DNA of 64,000 nucleotides from Paenibacillus eucommiae (GTDB lineage Bacteria; Bacillota; Bacilli; Paenibacillales; NBRC-103111): positions 62,001-126,000 of the forward strand of contig NZ_JAGGLB010000012.1 in NCBI RefSeq assembly GCF_017874215.1, in the 5' to 3' direction. A program made the position numbers and the translations under genes. Position 1 is the stretch's first letter. Each line of letters starts with the position of its first letter. This document shows positions 23,732 through 32,035 of the stretch, in pieces. Below the pieces are notes generated by a model. It worked only from the letters and a program-made list of their open reading frames with translations, ran no database searches and was not told the DNA's origin.

Positions 23732-24934
23732 CTAGTGCCGCCGGCGCGCCACATGTTTCTGTTTCACCGTTTCGGCCAGATAAGCATCCGTTTCAGCCTG
23801 GTCGAAACGATCCGGCGAGAATGCTTCGATGTTAATGCTGGTTCGTCCGTTTTCCACTAATTCAGCCAGCAGCATGCCCGAGACAGGATTGTAAGCAAAA
23901 CCTCCAGAGTGAAAAGCCACACCGATATACAAACCGGGCAGACACTCCACAGGTCCGAGAATCGGCTCCCCGTCCATCGAAAAGGTTAACAATCCGAGTC
24001 TCCTTTCATCCCAGTCGACACAAGCAAGTGAGGGCACATAAGGAGTGAAATTGGACCTGATTTCCTCTTTCAACGAGTCAGGAGCCTCAAGCGCGCTAAG
24101 CTGATACGTAAGTTCAGTAATGCGCTGCTCTTCCCGCTCAGCAGTCTCGATTCCGAACAATAAACGGCCGCCTGCAGCCGGACGGACATAGCCGCCAAGC
24201 GGGTCTGCATTGACTGCCGGTATCGCAAGTGGCGCCGTCAGCGCCTGAGTCACGTAACGTTGATGGACGACAGCTTTGACCGGAAGCCTTATGCCCTCTT
24301 GAGCAAGCAGCACGTTCGTCCAGGCGTACACCGTGCTGACGACGGCGTCCGCCTCGATCGTTTCGTGGGCAGTACGCACTCCAGCGACTTTTCCGCTTCG
24401 CACCACAAGTCCTGTCACCAGTTGATGCTCACGAATGTCGACGCCAAGCTCACGGCACTTTCTTGCCAGAGCCGGCACATATTCATCGGGTTCGCTGTAT
24501 CCACCTAGAGGGTCGTAAAGTCCGATAAACTCGTCACGGGGCTGCAGCTCAGGCCAGCGGTAGCGCATTTCTTCTGCGTCAAGCACCTCGAATGGAGCTC
24601 CGCAGCGCCGGTAAAGGGGCAATAATCGCTCACGCTCCGGCCACGATTGAGTATCAAAAAGGTTTAAGGCTCCGACTGCACGGAACGAATAACCGTCAAG
24701 CTCCTCCGAAAGCTCGCGAAACAACTGCAGGCTGATTTGACGGGCAAGAACACCAGTTTCGCTCCAGAGCAGCCCAGTTATAATACCGGCAGCACGGCTG
24801 CTTGAACCGTTCCCTACAGCTCCTTTATCGATCAAGATTACTTTGCAGCAGCCTTTGCGCGCCAAGTGATAGGCGGTACTAAGCCCCGTCACGCCCCCGC
24901 CCAGGATCACAGTCGTTTGCATCGTTCTATCCAT
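23732..24934 (-). CDS. FAD-dependent amino acid/amine oxidoreductase (DAO family)
   Basis: 400 residues. ATG 8 nt after GGAGG. The N-terminal FAD-binding motif ILGGGVTGLSTAYHLARKG is at residues 9-27, followed by the DAO-family Ser/Arg region GNGSSSRAAG. The C-terminal part has GLYIGVAFHSGGFAYNPVSG, the second FAD contact of sarcosine oxidase beta/glycine oxidase-like enzymes. It would oxidise a secondary or D-amine. It shares a transcript with the aminotransferase and is divergent from the AraC regulator. Confidence 0.88.
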   Translation of the reverse strand: MDRTMQTTVILGGGVTGLSTAYHLARKGCCKVILIDKGAVGNGSSSRAAGIITGLLWSETGVLARQISLQLFRELSEELDGYSFRAVGALNLFDTQSWPERERLLPLYRRCGAPFEVLDAEEMRYRWPELQPRDEFIGLYDPLGGYSEPDEYVPALARKCRELGVDIREHQLVTGLVVRSGKVAGVRTAHETIEADAVVSTVYAWTNVLLAQEGIRLPVKAVVHQRYVTQALTAPLAIPAVNADPLGGYVRPAAGGRLLFGIETAEREEQRITELTYQLSALEAPDSLKEEIRSNFTPYVPSLACVDWDERRLGLLTFSMDGEPILGPVECLPGLYIGVAFHSGGFAYNPVSGMLLAELVENGRTSINIEAFSPDRFDQAETDAYLAETVKQKHVARRRH

Positions 24935-25086
24935 TTGTCATGCCTCCTCATCCATTTGCTGCTATTGTATGATTTCCCCTGCAGCCGAACAAGGGTCCGC
25001 ACAGACATCTTGCGGCGTATGATGACTGAAAAGAATAGTCCTTCCGCCAGCCGCTGGAGAATCGGGAGAACCGAAATATATCTGCC

Positions 25087-25115
25087 TTGACCCGCTGTGA
25101 TACAGGTGATAAAAT
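25087..25115 (+). promoter_or_regulatory. Promoter of the AraC-type regulator gene
   Basis: -35 TTGACC (25087-25092), 17-bp spacer, -10 TAAAAT (25110-25115), 37 bp before the ATG at 25152. Confidence 0.7.
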
Positions 25116-25151
25116 TTCTAAAATACATTAACGTTCCCGGGGTTGATATCA

Positions 25152-26099
25152 ATGAACATTCACGAGCCGAATAAACGAGCGGGTCAACAGCCTCTTTCGG
25201 AACAACTCGAGTTCAATGTAGAACTCGGCGCTTTGCAGTTTCATGTGTTTATCAATTCCGGGTTCTTCCATACGAATAGCAATTGGCGCATATTGAATCA
25301 TAATCATGCGATGTATGAAGTCCAGTTTGTTCACAAAGGAACAGTCGTGCTGAGTCTCGAGGACAGCTGCCATGAAGTACCAGAAGGCAGCTTCTGCGTT
25401 ATTCCTCCAGGGGTATACCACTCGCAGCAAAGTCCTTCATCCGGGGAAGAAGTTCATAAATCCTGCTTTTCATTCCGCTGTGATGTCCTGCCGCATCCGA
25501 AGGCCGATTATCCGCCTGACGTGACCGACGAGCTGTTTCGCGCGTTCGTGTTAATGAATACTGCGTTCTACACAACACAGGATCGTCAAGGAACTGCTGC
25601 GCTGCTTGCCGCGATCAAACAAGAATTAAACACAAAGCCGTTCGGATATTTCTTCAAGGTTCAAAGCTTGTTTGCCCAAATTCTCGTAGACGTCATCCGA
25701 TCTTCACCCGGCATCCAGGCTAGCATCCAGACAGACTCCCACTCAGAACTAGCGCCCCAAACTTTCGTTGACAACAGGCTCATTATTATCGAGACTTTCT
25801 TCTCCGAGCATTTCGACCTCCCTCTAAGGGAAGACGATCTTGCTGGTCAGCTCTACGTCAGCCACCGGCAGCTTAACCGTATTCTTCATGATCTATATGG
25901 CATGTCATTCCGCCGCAAACTGCTGAGTACCCGAATGAAAGTAGCCATGGATTTATTAAAACATACGACACTGTCCGTAAAAGATATCGCGGCAAGGGTC
26001 GGCTACCCATTCGCTGAAAATTTCCACGCCAATTTCAAAGCACATACGAACATGACACCGATCGCTTTCCGCAATTATACGGCTTCACGACCGGAGTAA
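25152..26099 (+). CDS. AraC family transcription regulator with cupin sensor domain
   Basis: 315 residues from the ATG at 25152 (a TTG three codons earlier is possible; the ribosome site is weak, GGGG at 9 nt). The N-terminal cupin (about 30-115) has HNHAMYEVQFVHKG and PPGVYHSQ with its metal/ligand histidines. The C-terminal AraC helices (about 215-310) include LYVSHRQLNRILHDLYG and IAARVGYPFAENFHANFKAHT. It is divergent from the oxidoreductase/aminotransferase pair, which it probably controls. The ligand is likely the amino compound of that pathway (inference). Confidence 0.9.
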   Translation: MNIHEPNKRAGQQPLSEQLEFNVELGALQFHVFINSGFFHTNSNWRILNHNHAMYEVQFVHKGTVVLSLEDSCHEVPEGSFCVIPPGVYHSQQSPSSGEEVHKSCFSFRCDVLPHPKADYPPDVTDELFRAFVLMNTAFYTTQDRQGTAALLAAIKQELNTKPFGYFFKVQSLFAQILVDVIRSSPGIQASIQTDSHSELAPQTFVDNRLIIIETFFSEHFDLPLREDDLAGQLYVSHRQLNRILHDLYGMSFRRKLLSTRMKVAMDLLKHTTLSVKDIAARVGYPFAENFHANFKAHTNMTPIAFRNYTASRPE

Positions 26100-26176
26100 T
26101 CGGAGTCCTTTGATGAGCATGTTCGACTTTAGTGCGTTGCGGAGAGAATGGATGCGGGCTCCAGCCGCTGTTAAAA
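26100..26176 (+). repeat. Dispersed element family A, copy 2, truncated
   Basis: Left end only: GGAGTCCTTTGATGAGCATG... then GGGCTCCAGCCGCTGTTAAA. The copy stops where the terminator of the rbsD transcript begins. Confidence 0.75.
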
Positions 26177-26179
26177 CAC

Positions 26180-26228
26180 AAAAAAACAAGCATCTTTCTC
26201 ACAAATAATTTGTGCCAAAGATACCTGT
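26180..26228 (-). terminator. Terminator of the ribose-like operon
   Basis: Minus strand stem ACAGGTATCTTT..CACAAAT / ATTTGTG..AAAGATGCTTGT, then TTTTTTT. It lies 60 bp after the stop at 26289. Confidence 0.85.
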
Positions 26229-26288
26229 TTATTTTTCTTGGACTTTATCGATGGCCTCCTAAAAGGCTCCCATATCAAGACTGCACCA

Positions 26289-26744
26289 TCACAACTTGTC
26301 CTTATAATAATCAGGCACAACAACGCCTGGCTTGTTGAACCAGTTGGGGAGATCGACGCCGGATTGCAGAATAACATTGCCCCAAGGGTCAAAAGCGCCC
26401 GTGCGGACAATGGCTTTAGCCTGCTTGGCCGCCTCAGATAAAATCTGCTCATGCGGCATGGTTGCCATTTCAACTCCATCAAATATATGCTTGATTTTCG
26501 TGTGAAGAGGTGAGTTAAATTCGGCTAGCTGCTCCGCGAAATACACTTTCTCTGCGATGAAATCCCCAGCAATTAGCGACAGCACGGTCTCCAGATCCGG
26601 CAAATCCTGCTTGACCGCAAGATCGACGCGGCGCACGCCTTCCGGAATCGGAAAGCCCGCATCGCATACGATCAGCCAGTCCCCATGGCCCATCGAGGCA
26701 ATAACTTCATTTAATTCTTTATTTAAAATGGCTCCTCTTTTCAT
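26289..26744 (-). CDS. rbsD: D-ribose pyranase-like protein
   Basis: 151 residues from the ATG at 26744 (GGGAGG at 9 nt); an upstream in-frame extension overlaps rbsB and is rejected. RbsD-type sugar mutarotase: MKRGAILNKELNEVIASMGHGDW, CDAGFPIPEGVRRVDLAV with conserved Asp and His, and RTGAFDPWGNVILQSGV at the usual C-terminus. It has about 20 further residues (DLPNWFNKPG...) absent from the 131-residue B. subtilis protein. It interconverts pyranose and furanose forms so the kinase receives the right anomer. Last gene of the operon, 26 bp after rbsB. Confidence 0.9.
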   Translation of the reverse strand: MKRGAILNKELNEVIASMGHGDWLIVCDAGFPIPEGVRRVDLAVKQDLPDLETVLSLIAGDFIAEKVYFAEQLAEFNSPLHTKIKHIFDGVEMATMPHEQILSEAAKQAKAIVRTGAFDPWGNVILQSGVDLPNWFNKPGVVVPDYYKDKL

Positions 26745-26769
26745 AGCTGTTCCTCCCGGCAAAAAATGA

Positions 26770-27762
26770 TTAGTTTTGCGATTCCTTGATCGCATCTTCC
26801 ACATTGTCTTTGGAAACGAAGATGGAAGGCAGCTCGATCGTGGTCTCGACGGATTGGCCTTTCACCACATCAAGCGCGATTTGAATCGCTTTTTGCCCAT
26901 ATTGATTCGGATAAATGCCCATCGTTCCGGCAATATCCCCTGCTTTGATCGCCTGCAGCGCATCCATCGTTCCGTCATTGGACACAATCGTGATGCCCGT
27001 GCGGTTCGCCGCCTGGATCGCCTGCAAAGCTCCAAGCGCCATCTCGTCGTTGGCCGCGTAAACCCCGTCAATCTTCGGCTGCGCCTGCAAAATATTTTCC
27101 ATAACCGTCAGCGCCTTAGCCCGGTCGAAATCCGCCGATTGCGTGGCAATGACTTTAACATCCGGCGACTTGGCTACGCCTTCATTGAAGCCTTTGCTGC
27201 GGTCCTGCGCCACATTCGTACCCATAATTCCCTGCAGCTCGACAACATTTCCTTTGCCGTTCAACTGCTTGGCCAGGAATTCGCCCGCCGTCACACCATG
27301 CTTGATTTCGTTATACCCAAGGTGAGTGACAATGCTTCCTCCATCCACCTGACGGCCTGTTGTAATCACCTTAATGCCCGCTTTATTCGCTGCTTCCACT
27401 GCTGGAACGGTACCCTGACTATCTACAGGATCAAGGATGAGCACATCGATTTTTTGCTGGATCAAATCCTCCACACCGCTAAGCTGGACAGACAAATCAT
27501 CATTCGCATTAACGATCGCAATGTCGACGCCCTGTTTGGCCGCTTCTTTCTCTGCCCCTTCTTTAACCGCCACGAAAAAAGGATTATTCAGCGTATTGAT
27601 CGCGTAGCCAATTTTCAGCTTTTTACCCGCTTGTGGACTGCTCTGTGGACTTCCTTGAGGCGTGCTGCTTCCAGCAGTCGTATTATTATCCTTCGTATTG
27701 CCGCATGCCGAAACGATTAACAACACCAATATCATGACTGCCACGAACGCATTCTTTTTCAA
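26770..27762 (-). CDS. rbsB: Ribose-type ABC transporter substrate-binding lipoprotein
   Basis: 330 residues; TTG start behind GGGAGGG. Lipobox VSAC gives a lipidated Cys20. The mature protein is a periplasmic-binding-protein family 4 type: IGYAINTLNNPFFVAVKEGAEKEA, ILDPVDSQGTVPAVEAANKAGI, and VYAANDEMALGALQAI. It binds a monosaccharide outside the cell and delivers it to RbsC. The Asn/Asp/Arg positions resemble RbsB, but ligand specificity cannot be fixed by eye. Confidence 0.93.
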   Translation of the reverse strand: MKKNAFVAVMILVLLIVSACGNTKDNNTTAGSSTPQGSPQSSPQAGKKLKIGYAINTLNNPFFVAVKEGAEKEAAKQGVDIAIVNANDDLSVQLSGVEDLIQQKIDVLILDPVDSQGTVPAVEAANKAGIKVITTGRQVDGGSIVTHLGYNEIKHGVTAGEFLAKQLNGKGNVVELQGIMGTNVAQDRSKGFNEGVAKSPDVKVIATQSADFDRAKALTVMENILQAQPKIDGVYAANDEMALGALQAIQAANRTGITIVSNDGTMDALQAIKAGDIAGTMGIYPNQYGQKAIQIALDVVKGQSVETTIELPSIFVSKDNVEDAIKESQN

Positions 27763-27815
27763 TATAAACCCTCCCTATAAACTTCTGCTCTAGTTCTACT
27801 GTAAGACTAAGACTG

Positions 27816-28778
27816 CTATTTCTTTTCCTTATTGATCAGACGGTCGATAATAACGGCAACAAGCACGATAATACCTTTGGCCACATTTTGATAAAAAGGA
27901 GAGATGTTCACCAGGTTCATCCCTGTGGTTAGAACTCCGAGCAGCAGCACGCCGACCAAGGTTCCGACGACTCCGCCTTTCCCGCCGAACAAGCTGGTTC
28001 CTCCAAGAATAACAGCAGCGATGGCGTCGAGCTCATAGCCCGTTCCGGCCACCGGTGTTGCAGCGGAGAGGCGCGCACTTAAAATAATTGCCGCCAAGCC
28101 AGACAACAAGCCCGATGTCGCATACACAATAATTTTATGGAGATCAACATTTACACCTGCTAACATGGTAGCCTTCTCATTGCCTCCAATGGAGTATATA
28201 TACTGGCCGTGAATCGTTTTTCTTAAAATAAAGAAGAAGATGCCATACACGACAAGCAAGAGAATGATTGGAAAGGGAATGGGCCCCACATAGCCTTGAC
28301 CGATGAACTTGTAAACCGTATTTTTGACGATTATGGGATTGCCCTTCGTATAGATCAAGGTCAACCCCGAAATTAAGGTCATCGAAGCCAGCGTTACGAT
28401 AAAAGGCGTCAGCTTCAGCTTGGCGATCAAAATTCCATTGAACAAGCCGATCACAAGCCCCGCTCCGAGTCCGGCGGCTATTCCGAGATACACATTGCCT
28501 GTATTTAGCATTACCCCTGCGGAAATAGCGCCGCTGAAGCCAACAATACTCCCTACAGAAAGATCAATCCCGGCTGTCAGGATGACGAGCGACTGTCCCA
28601 CGGCTATAATGCCGATTACCGACGCCTGTCTGAAAATATTAATCATGTTGGAAGTCGTAAGAAAATTAGGCGTTAATAGGGTAAAAATAGTGCATACCAC
28701 GATTAAAATTAAAAACATGCCATATTGTTGAAACAAATTCAGCGCATTTTGACTTCTGGCCATCTGCACCTGATTCAT
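27816..28778 (-). CDS. rbsC: Ribose-type ABC transporter permease
   Basis: 320 residues from the ATG at 28778, which has GAGGTG at 6 nt and clears the rbsA stop. About ten hydrophobic helices; the family motif ILTAGIDLSVGSIVGFSGA is near residue 70 and GTSLFGGKGGVVGTLVG near 255. It forms the membrane channel of the importer, a homodimer driven by RbsA. It sits between rbsA (14 bp gap) and rbsB. Confidence 0.95.
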   Translation of the reverse strand: MNQVQMARSQNALNLFQQYGMFLILIVVCTIFTLLTPNFLTTSNMINIFRQASVIGIIAVGQSLVILTAGIDLSVGSIVGFSGAISAGVMLNTGNVYLGIAAGLGAGLVIGLFNGILIAKLKLTPFIVTLASMTLISGLTLIYTKGNPIIVKNTVYKFIGQGYVGPIPFPIILLLVVYGIFFFILRKTIHGQYIYSIGGNEKATMLAGVNVDLHKIIVYATSGLLSGLAAIILSARLSAATPVAGTGYELDAIAAVILGGTSLFGGKGGVVGTLVGVLLLGVLTTGMNLVNISPFYQNVAKGIIVLVAVIIDRLINKEKK

Positions 28779-28791
28779 GTCATTCACCTCG

Positions 28792-30315
28792 TTACCTTGT
28801 TTGTACTGCCGCGCCAGAGGCAAATTCCATCAGCAGATCTTCGCTGGCCTGGCGTTTCTCAAGCTCGGCGACGATCTTCCCCTGGAACATAACCAGAATC
28901 CGGTCGCTCATTCCGAGAACCTCATCGACATCGCTTGATGCAACAATGATGCCTTTCCCCTCATCTGCCAATCCGGAAAGAATATGATAAATCTCAGAGC
29001 GCGCTCCGACATCAACGCCCCGGGTCGGCTCGCTCAGCAGGATGACCTGCGGAGAGGTAATCAGCCATTTGCCCAGGATGACCTTCTGCTGATTACCGCC
29101 GCTGAGCTGCTTCACGGGATCCTTCAAAGATGGCAGCTTGATTCCAAGCTTTTCTACATGTGCGCTTGCCGTCTTTTGGATGCGGTCCGCAGCTTTCACG
29201 CCATATCTGGAAAATTGCTTCATCGAAGCCAGTACCATGTTCTGATCGGAGCCCATCTCCAGCACCAAGCCTTCTTCTTTGCGGTTTTCTGTCACAAGTG
29301 CAATCCCGAGCTGCTTCGCTGCAGCGGGGGAGCCGATGCGGACCTCCCGGTCTTCAATCCGGATTTGGCCCGAATCAGGCCGTTCCGCACCGAAAATAAC
29401 CCGCATCAGGTCCGACTGGCCTGCGCCCAGAAGTCCAAAAATGCCAACGATTTCCCCGGCACGCAGTGTTAAGGAAACATCCTGCAGAGCACCTTGCTTT
29501 TGCACTTGACGCAGCTCCAGCAAAGGGTTACCAAATTGACGCGTTGATTCAGGGTAGTAATTGCCGAGATTTCTGCCAACCATGCGCTCGATGATCGTAT
29601 CGTTGTTGAACTCGCCGATTGGCCCTTCGGCCGTCATTTTACCATCCTTCAAAATCGTCACATGATCACAAATCTCCTGTATTTCATCCAGCCGGTGGGA
29701 AATATAAACAATGCCGATTCCTTTGGAGCGGAGCGAGCGAATGACTGCGAACAGCCTCTCCGTCTCCCCTGAAGTTAAGGTGGCCGTCGGTTCGTCCATT
29801 ACAAGCACCTTGGAATCGTCAGACAGTGCTTTCAGGATTTCCACGAGCTGCTGATGACCAAGCGACAAATGCTTGATTTTCTGCGATGGATCGAGACCTA
29901 TACCGAACCTGTCCAGCAGCTGCTTCGTTAAAGTAAGCGCTTTTACCCGGGATAATAAAAAATTAGATTTGCCAATAGCCGCTTCTTTGCCCAAAAACAC
30001 ATTGTCCGCAATCGTCATTTCAGGAACCAGATTCAGCTCCTGATGAATGACACTAATGCCGTGGCGCTTCGCCTGGGCCGGATTATGAATCTCAATTTCT
30101 TTCCCTTCCAGTTCGATGCGGCCCGAATCCAGCGTATACTCCCCGGCAATGATCTTCATCAGCGTTGATTTCCCCGCACCGTTAGCGCCCATCAAAGCAT
30201 GAACCTGCCCCGCTTCCAAGGTAAAATCAACGCTGTGAAGGATCTGGTTCGCTCCGAAGCGTTTATTAATGCCGCTAAGCTTCAGCAGCGTGCTTCCCTG
30301 ATTTTGCTCATTCAT
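28792..30315 (-). CDS. rbsA: Ribose-type ABC transporter ATPase (two-domain)
   Basis: 507 residues with two nucleotide-binding domains. Domain 1 has Walker A GANGAGKSTLMK (about residue 41), signature LSLGHQQLVEI and Walker B VLVMDEPTATL. Domain 2 has a degenerate loop GLLGAGQSDLMR and signature LSGGNQQKVILGKWL, as is normal for sugar ATPases of this group. The start ATG overlaps the kinase stop by 4 bp. Confidence 0.95.
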   Translation of the reverse strand: MNEQNQGSTLLKLSGINKRFGANQILHSVDFTLEAGQVHALMGANGAGKSTLMKIIAGEYTLDSGRIELEGKEIEIHNPAQAKRHGISVIHQELNLVPEMTIADNVFLGKEAAIGKSNFLLSRVKALTLTKQLLDRFGIGLDPSQKIKHLSLGHQQLVEILKALSDDSKVLVMDEPTATLTSGETERLFAVIRSLRSKGIGIVYISHRLDEIQEICDHVTILKDGKMTAEGPIGEFNNDTIIERMVGRNLGNYYPESTRQFGNPLLELRQVQKQGALQDVSLTLRAGEIVGIFGLLGAGQSDLMRVIFGAERPDSGQIRIEDREVRIGSPAAAKQLGIALVTENRKEEGLVLEMGSDQNMVLASMKQFSRYGVKAADRIQKTASAHVEKLGIKLPSLKDPVKQLSGGNQQKVILGKWLITSPQVILLSEPTRGVDVGARSEIYHILSGLADEGKGIIVASSDVDEVLGMSDRILVMFQGKIVAELEKRQASEDLLMEFASGAAVQTR

Positions 30316-31274
30316 ATCCCTTCACCTACGCCCTCATGCTGCCGGCAAAATGCCTCCAGCTGCACCCGCGTCGGAAGGGATGGAATAACCTCCTGGCCTG
30401 TCACCGTATACGCGCCTACCGTGCAGGCGAACTGCACCGCTTCGCGGATCGTTTGCCCTTCCGCAAGTGCCAGAGCAAGCGCGCCATTGAATGCGTCTCC
30501 CGCACCGGTCGTATCCTTGGCCGTTACTTGAAGCGTTGGCACATGAATCACTTCATCAGCAAGAACGATAAGCGCTCCAAGTTCTCCCCATGTGACGACA
30601 ACTGCTTTCGGCCCTTTGGCGAGCAGCCGTCTGGCCAGCATAATGCAGTCCTGCTCCTCCAGCGGCCTCGATGGCTCCCATCCTGACAATATCTTAAGCT
30701 CGCTTTCATTAGGCGTCACGATCGTGGCATGCTCCAGCAGAAAATCAACGTTCGCCTGCGCGGGAGCCGGATTCAAGATGACGGTCTTGCCTCTGTCTTT
30801 TGCCAGCTTCATCGCGTATGCCGTTGTCTCCATATTGCTTTCCAGCTGAACCAGCAGCGTATCCGACTCATCAATGGCGCTAATCGCCCGGTCGATATCC
30901 GCAGCATATACGTGCAGATTGGCCCCTGGGTCCACAATAATACAGTTGTCGCCATGCTCGTTCAGGAATACGAAGCCGACTCCCGTCGTAGCGCCTTCCA
31001 CCTGCTTAAGGTGAGCAATATCCACCTGCTCTCCGGTCAATAACCGGATGGCATCATCGCCGTAATGATCGCGGCCTACGCAGCCGATAAATCGGACCTC
31101 ACCGCCCAGACGGGCGACGGATACAGCCTGGTTCGAGCCTTTGCCGCCTGGACATTCGCTGAACCCTTCAGCCAAAATCGTTTCTCCCCATTCCGGCATA
31201 CGTCTCGCATTCACGACCAGACCGACGTTATAACTGCCCATAACCGCAATTTTCGCCTTCGGTGTAGTAACCAT
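30312..31274 (-). CDS. PfkB-family sugar kinase, ribokinase-like with altered sugar site
   Basis: 320 residues from the ATG at 31274 (GGGAGA at 9 nt). Ribokinase pattern: GSYN near residue 15, GGKGSNQAVSVARLGG, NPAPA, TPNESE, and the catalytic DTTGAGDAFNGAL at about 255. In ribokinases the first motif is GSINxD (Asp16 of the E. coli enzyme holds the sugar); here the text is GSYNVGLVV, so that Asp is Gly. This hints at a substrate other than ribose, such as a deoxysugar or a ketose, which would fit the adjacent DeoC-type aldolase. Confidence 0.9.
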   Translation of the reverse strand: MVTTPKAKIAVMGSYNVGLVVNARRMPEWGETILAEGFSECPGGKGSNQAVSVARLGGEVRFIGCVGRDHYGDDAIRLLTGEQVDIAHLKQVEGATTGVGFVFLNEHGDNCIIVDPGANLHVYAADIDRAISAIDESDTLLVQLESNMETTAYAMKLAKDRGKTVILNPAPAQANVDFLLEHATIVTPNESELKILSGWEPSRPLEEQDCIMLARRLLAKGPKAVVVTWGELGALIVLADEVIHVPTLQVTAKDTTGAGDAFNGALALALAEGQTIREAVQFACTVGAYTVTGQEVIPSLPTRVQLEAFCRQHEGVGEGI

Positions 31275-31308
31275 TAGCAATCTCTCCCTACACTGGTTTA
31301 CGCTTTAT

Positions 31309-31998
31309 TTAATAAGCGGTGCTTTCCTCTCCGAGGCCTGATACGATCTTCACGCCCCCGCTCGTACCGAGCATAACGGCGCCAGCTTCCAATATTTCAA
31401 GCGCCTTTTCCATATTGCGGATTCCACCCGACGCCTTCACTAACGCCTTGTTTCCCGCAACTCGCTTCAATAAGCGGATATCTTCGGCCGTAGCGTGGCC
31501 GCCTTGTCCCCAGCCGCTTGAATTTTTCAAATAAGTGACACCCGCTTCAAGCGCCAATGTGGCTGCTATTTCTTTCTCCTCCTGCAGCAGCATGCCGAAT
31601 TCCAGCATAACCTTGGTAACGATGCCTCCCGCTGCTTCCACAATGGCTTCGATCTCTCTTTTAAACTCCGCGTGCCGGCCGCTTTTGAACAGGCCGAAAT
31701 TAGGCATAAAATCGATTTCATCAGCCCCGGCTGCCACGATATCTCTGGCCTCCATCACTTTAGACAATGTGCTTGAGCCGCCCATCGGAAAGCCAAAAGC
31801 GGTGCATACCTTCACTTTGGAGCCTTTGAGCTGCTGCTTGGCCGTAGAAATCCAGGCGGGCAGTATCATAGCGCCGTCAAAGCCGTATTCCAGGCATTCG
31901 CGGCATGTTTGTTTAATATCTTCCTCCGTTGCATCAGGCGCAACTAGCGTATGTTGAATCTTCGAAGCAACTTCTTGTGCGGAAATACGGTTTGTCAT
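31309..31998 (-). CDS. deoC: Deoxyribose-phosphate aldolase family protein
   Basis: 229 residues from the ATG at 31998 (AAGGAAGG at 6 nt). Class I aldolase of the DeoC/LacD fold. The Schiff-base Lys is in TYLKNSSGWGQ (about residue 157) and the proton-relay Lys in VKASGGIRN (about 190). The usual Asp appears in GADEIDFMPN. Differences from standard DeoC (NSSGW for TSTGF) leave room for another phosphorylated substrate. It would cleave the product of the kinase to acetaldehyde or a similar fragment plus a triose phosphate. Confidence 0.88.
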   Translation of the reverse strand: MTNRISAQEVASKIQHTLVAPDATEEDIKQTCRECLEYGFDGAMILPAWISTAKQQLKGSKVKVCTAFGFPMGGSSTLSKVMEARDIVAAGADEIDFMPNFGLFKSGRHAEFKREIEAIVEAAGGIVTKVMLEFGMLLQEEKEIAATLALEAGVTYLKNSSGWGQGGHATAEDIRLLKRVAGNKALVKASGGIRNMEKALEILEAGAVMLGTSGGVKIVSGLGEESTAY

Positions 31999-32035
31999 AG
32001 TTTTCCTTCCTTTCAGCTTTTCCATAGTAGCATCT

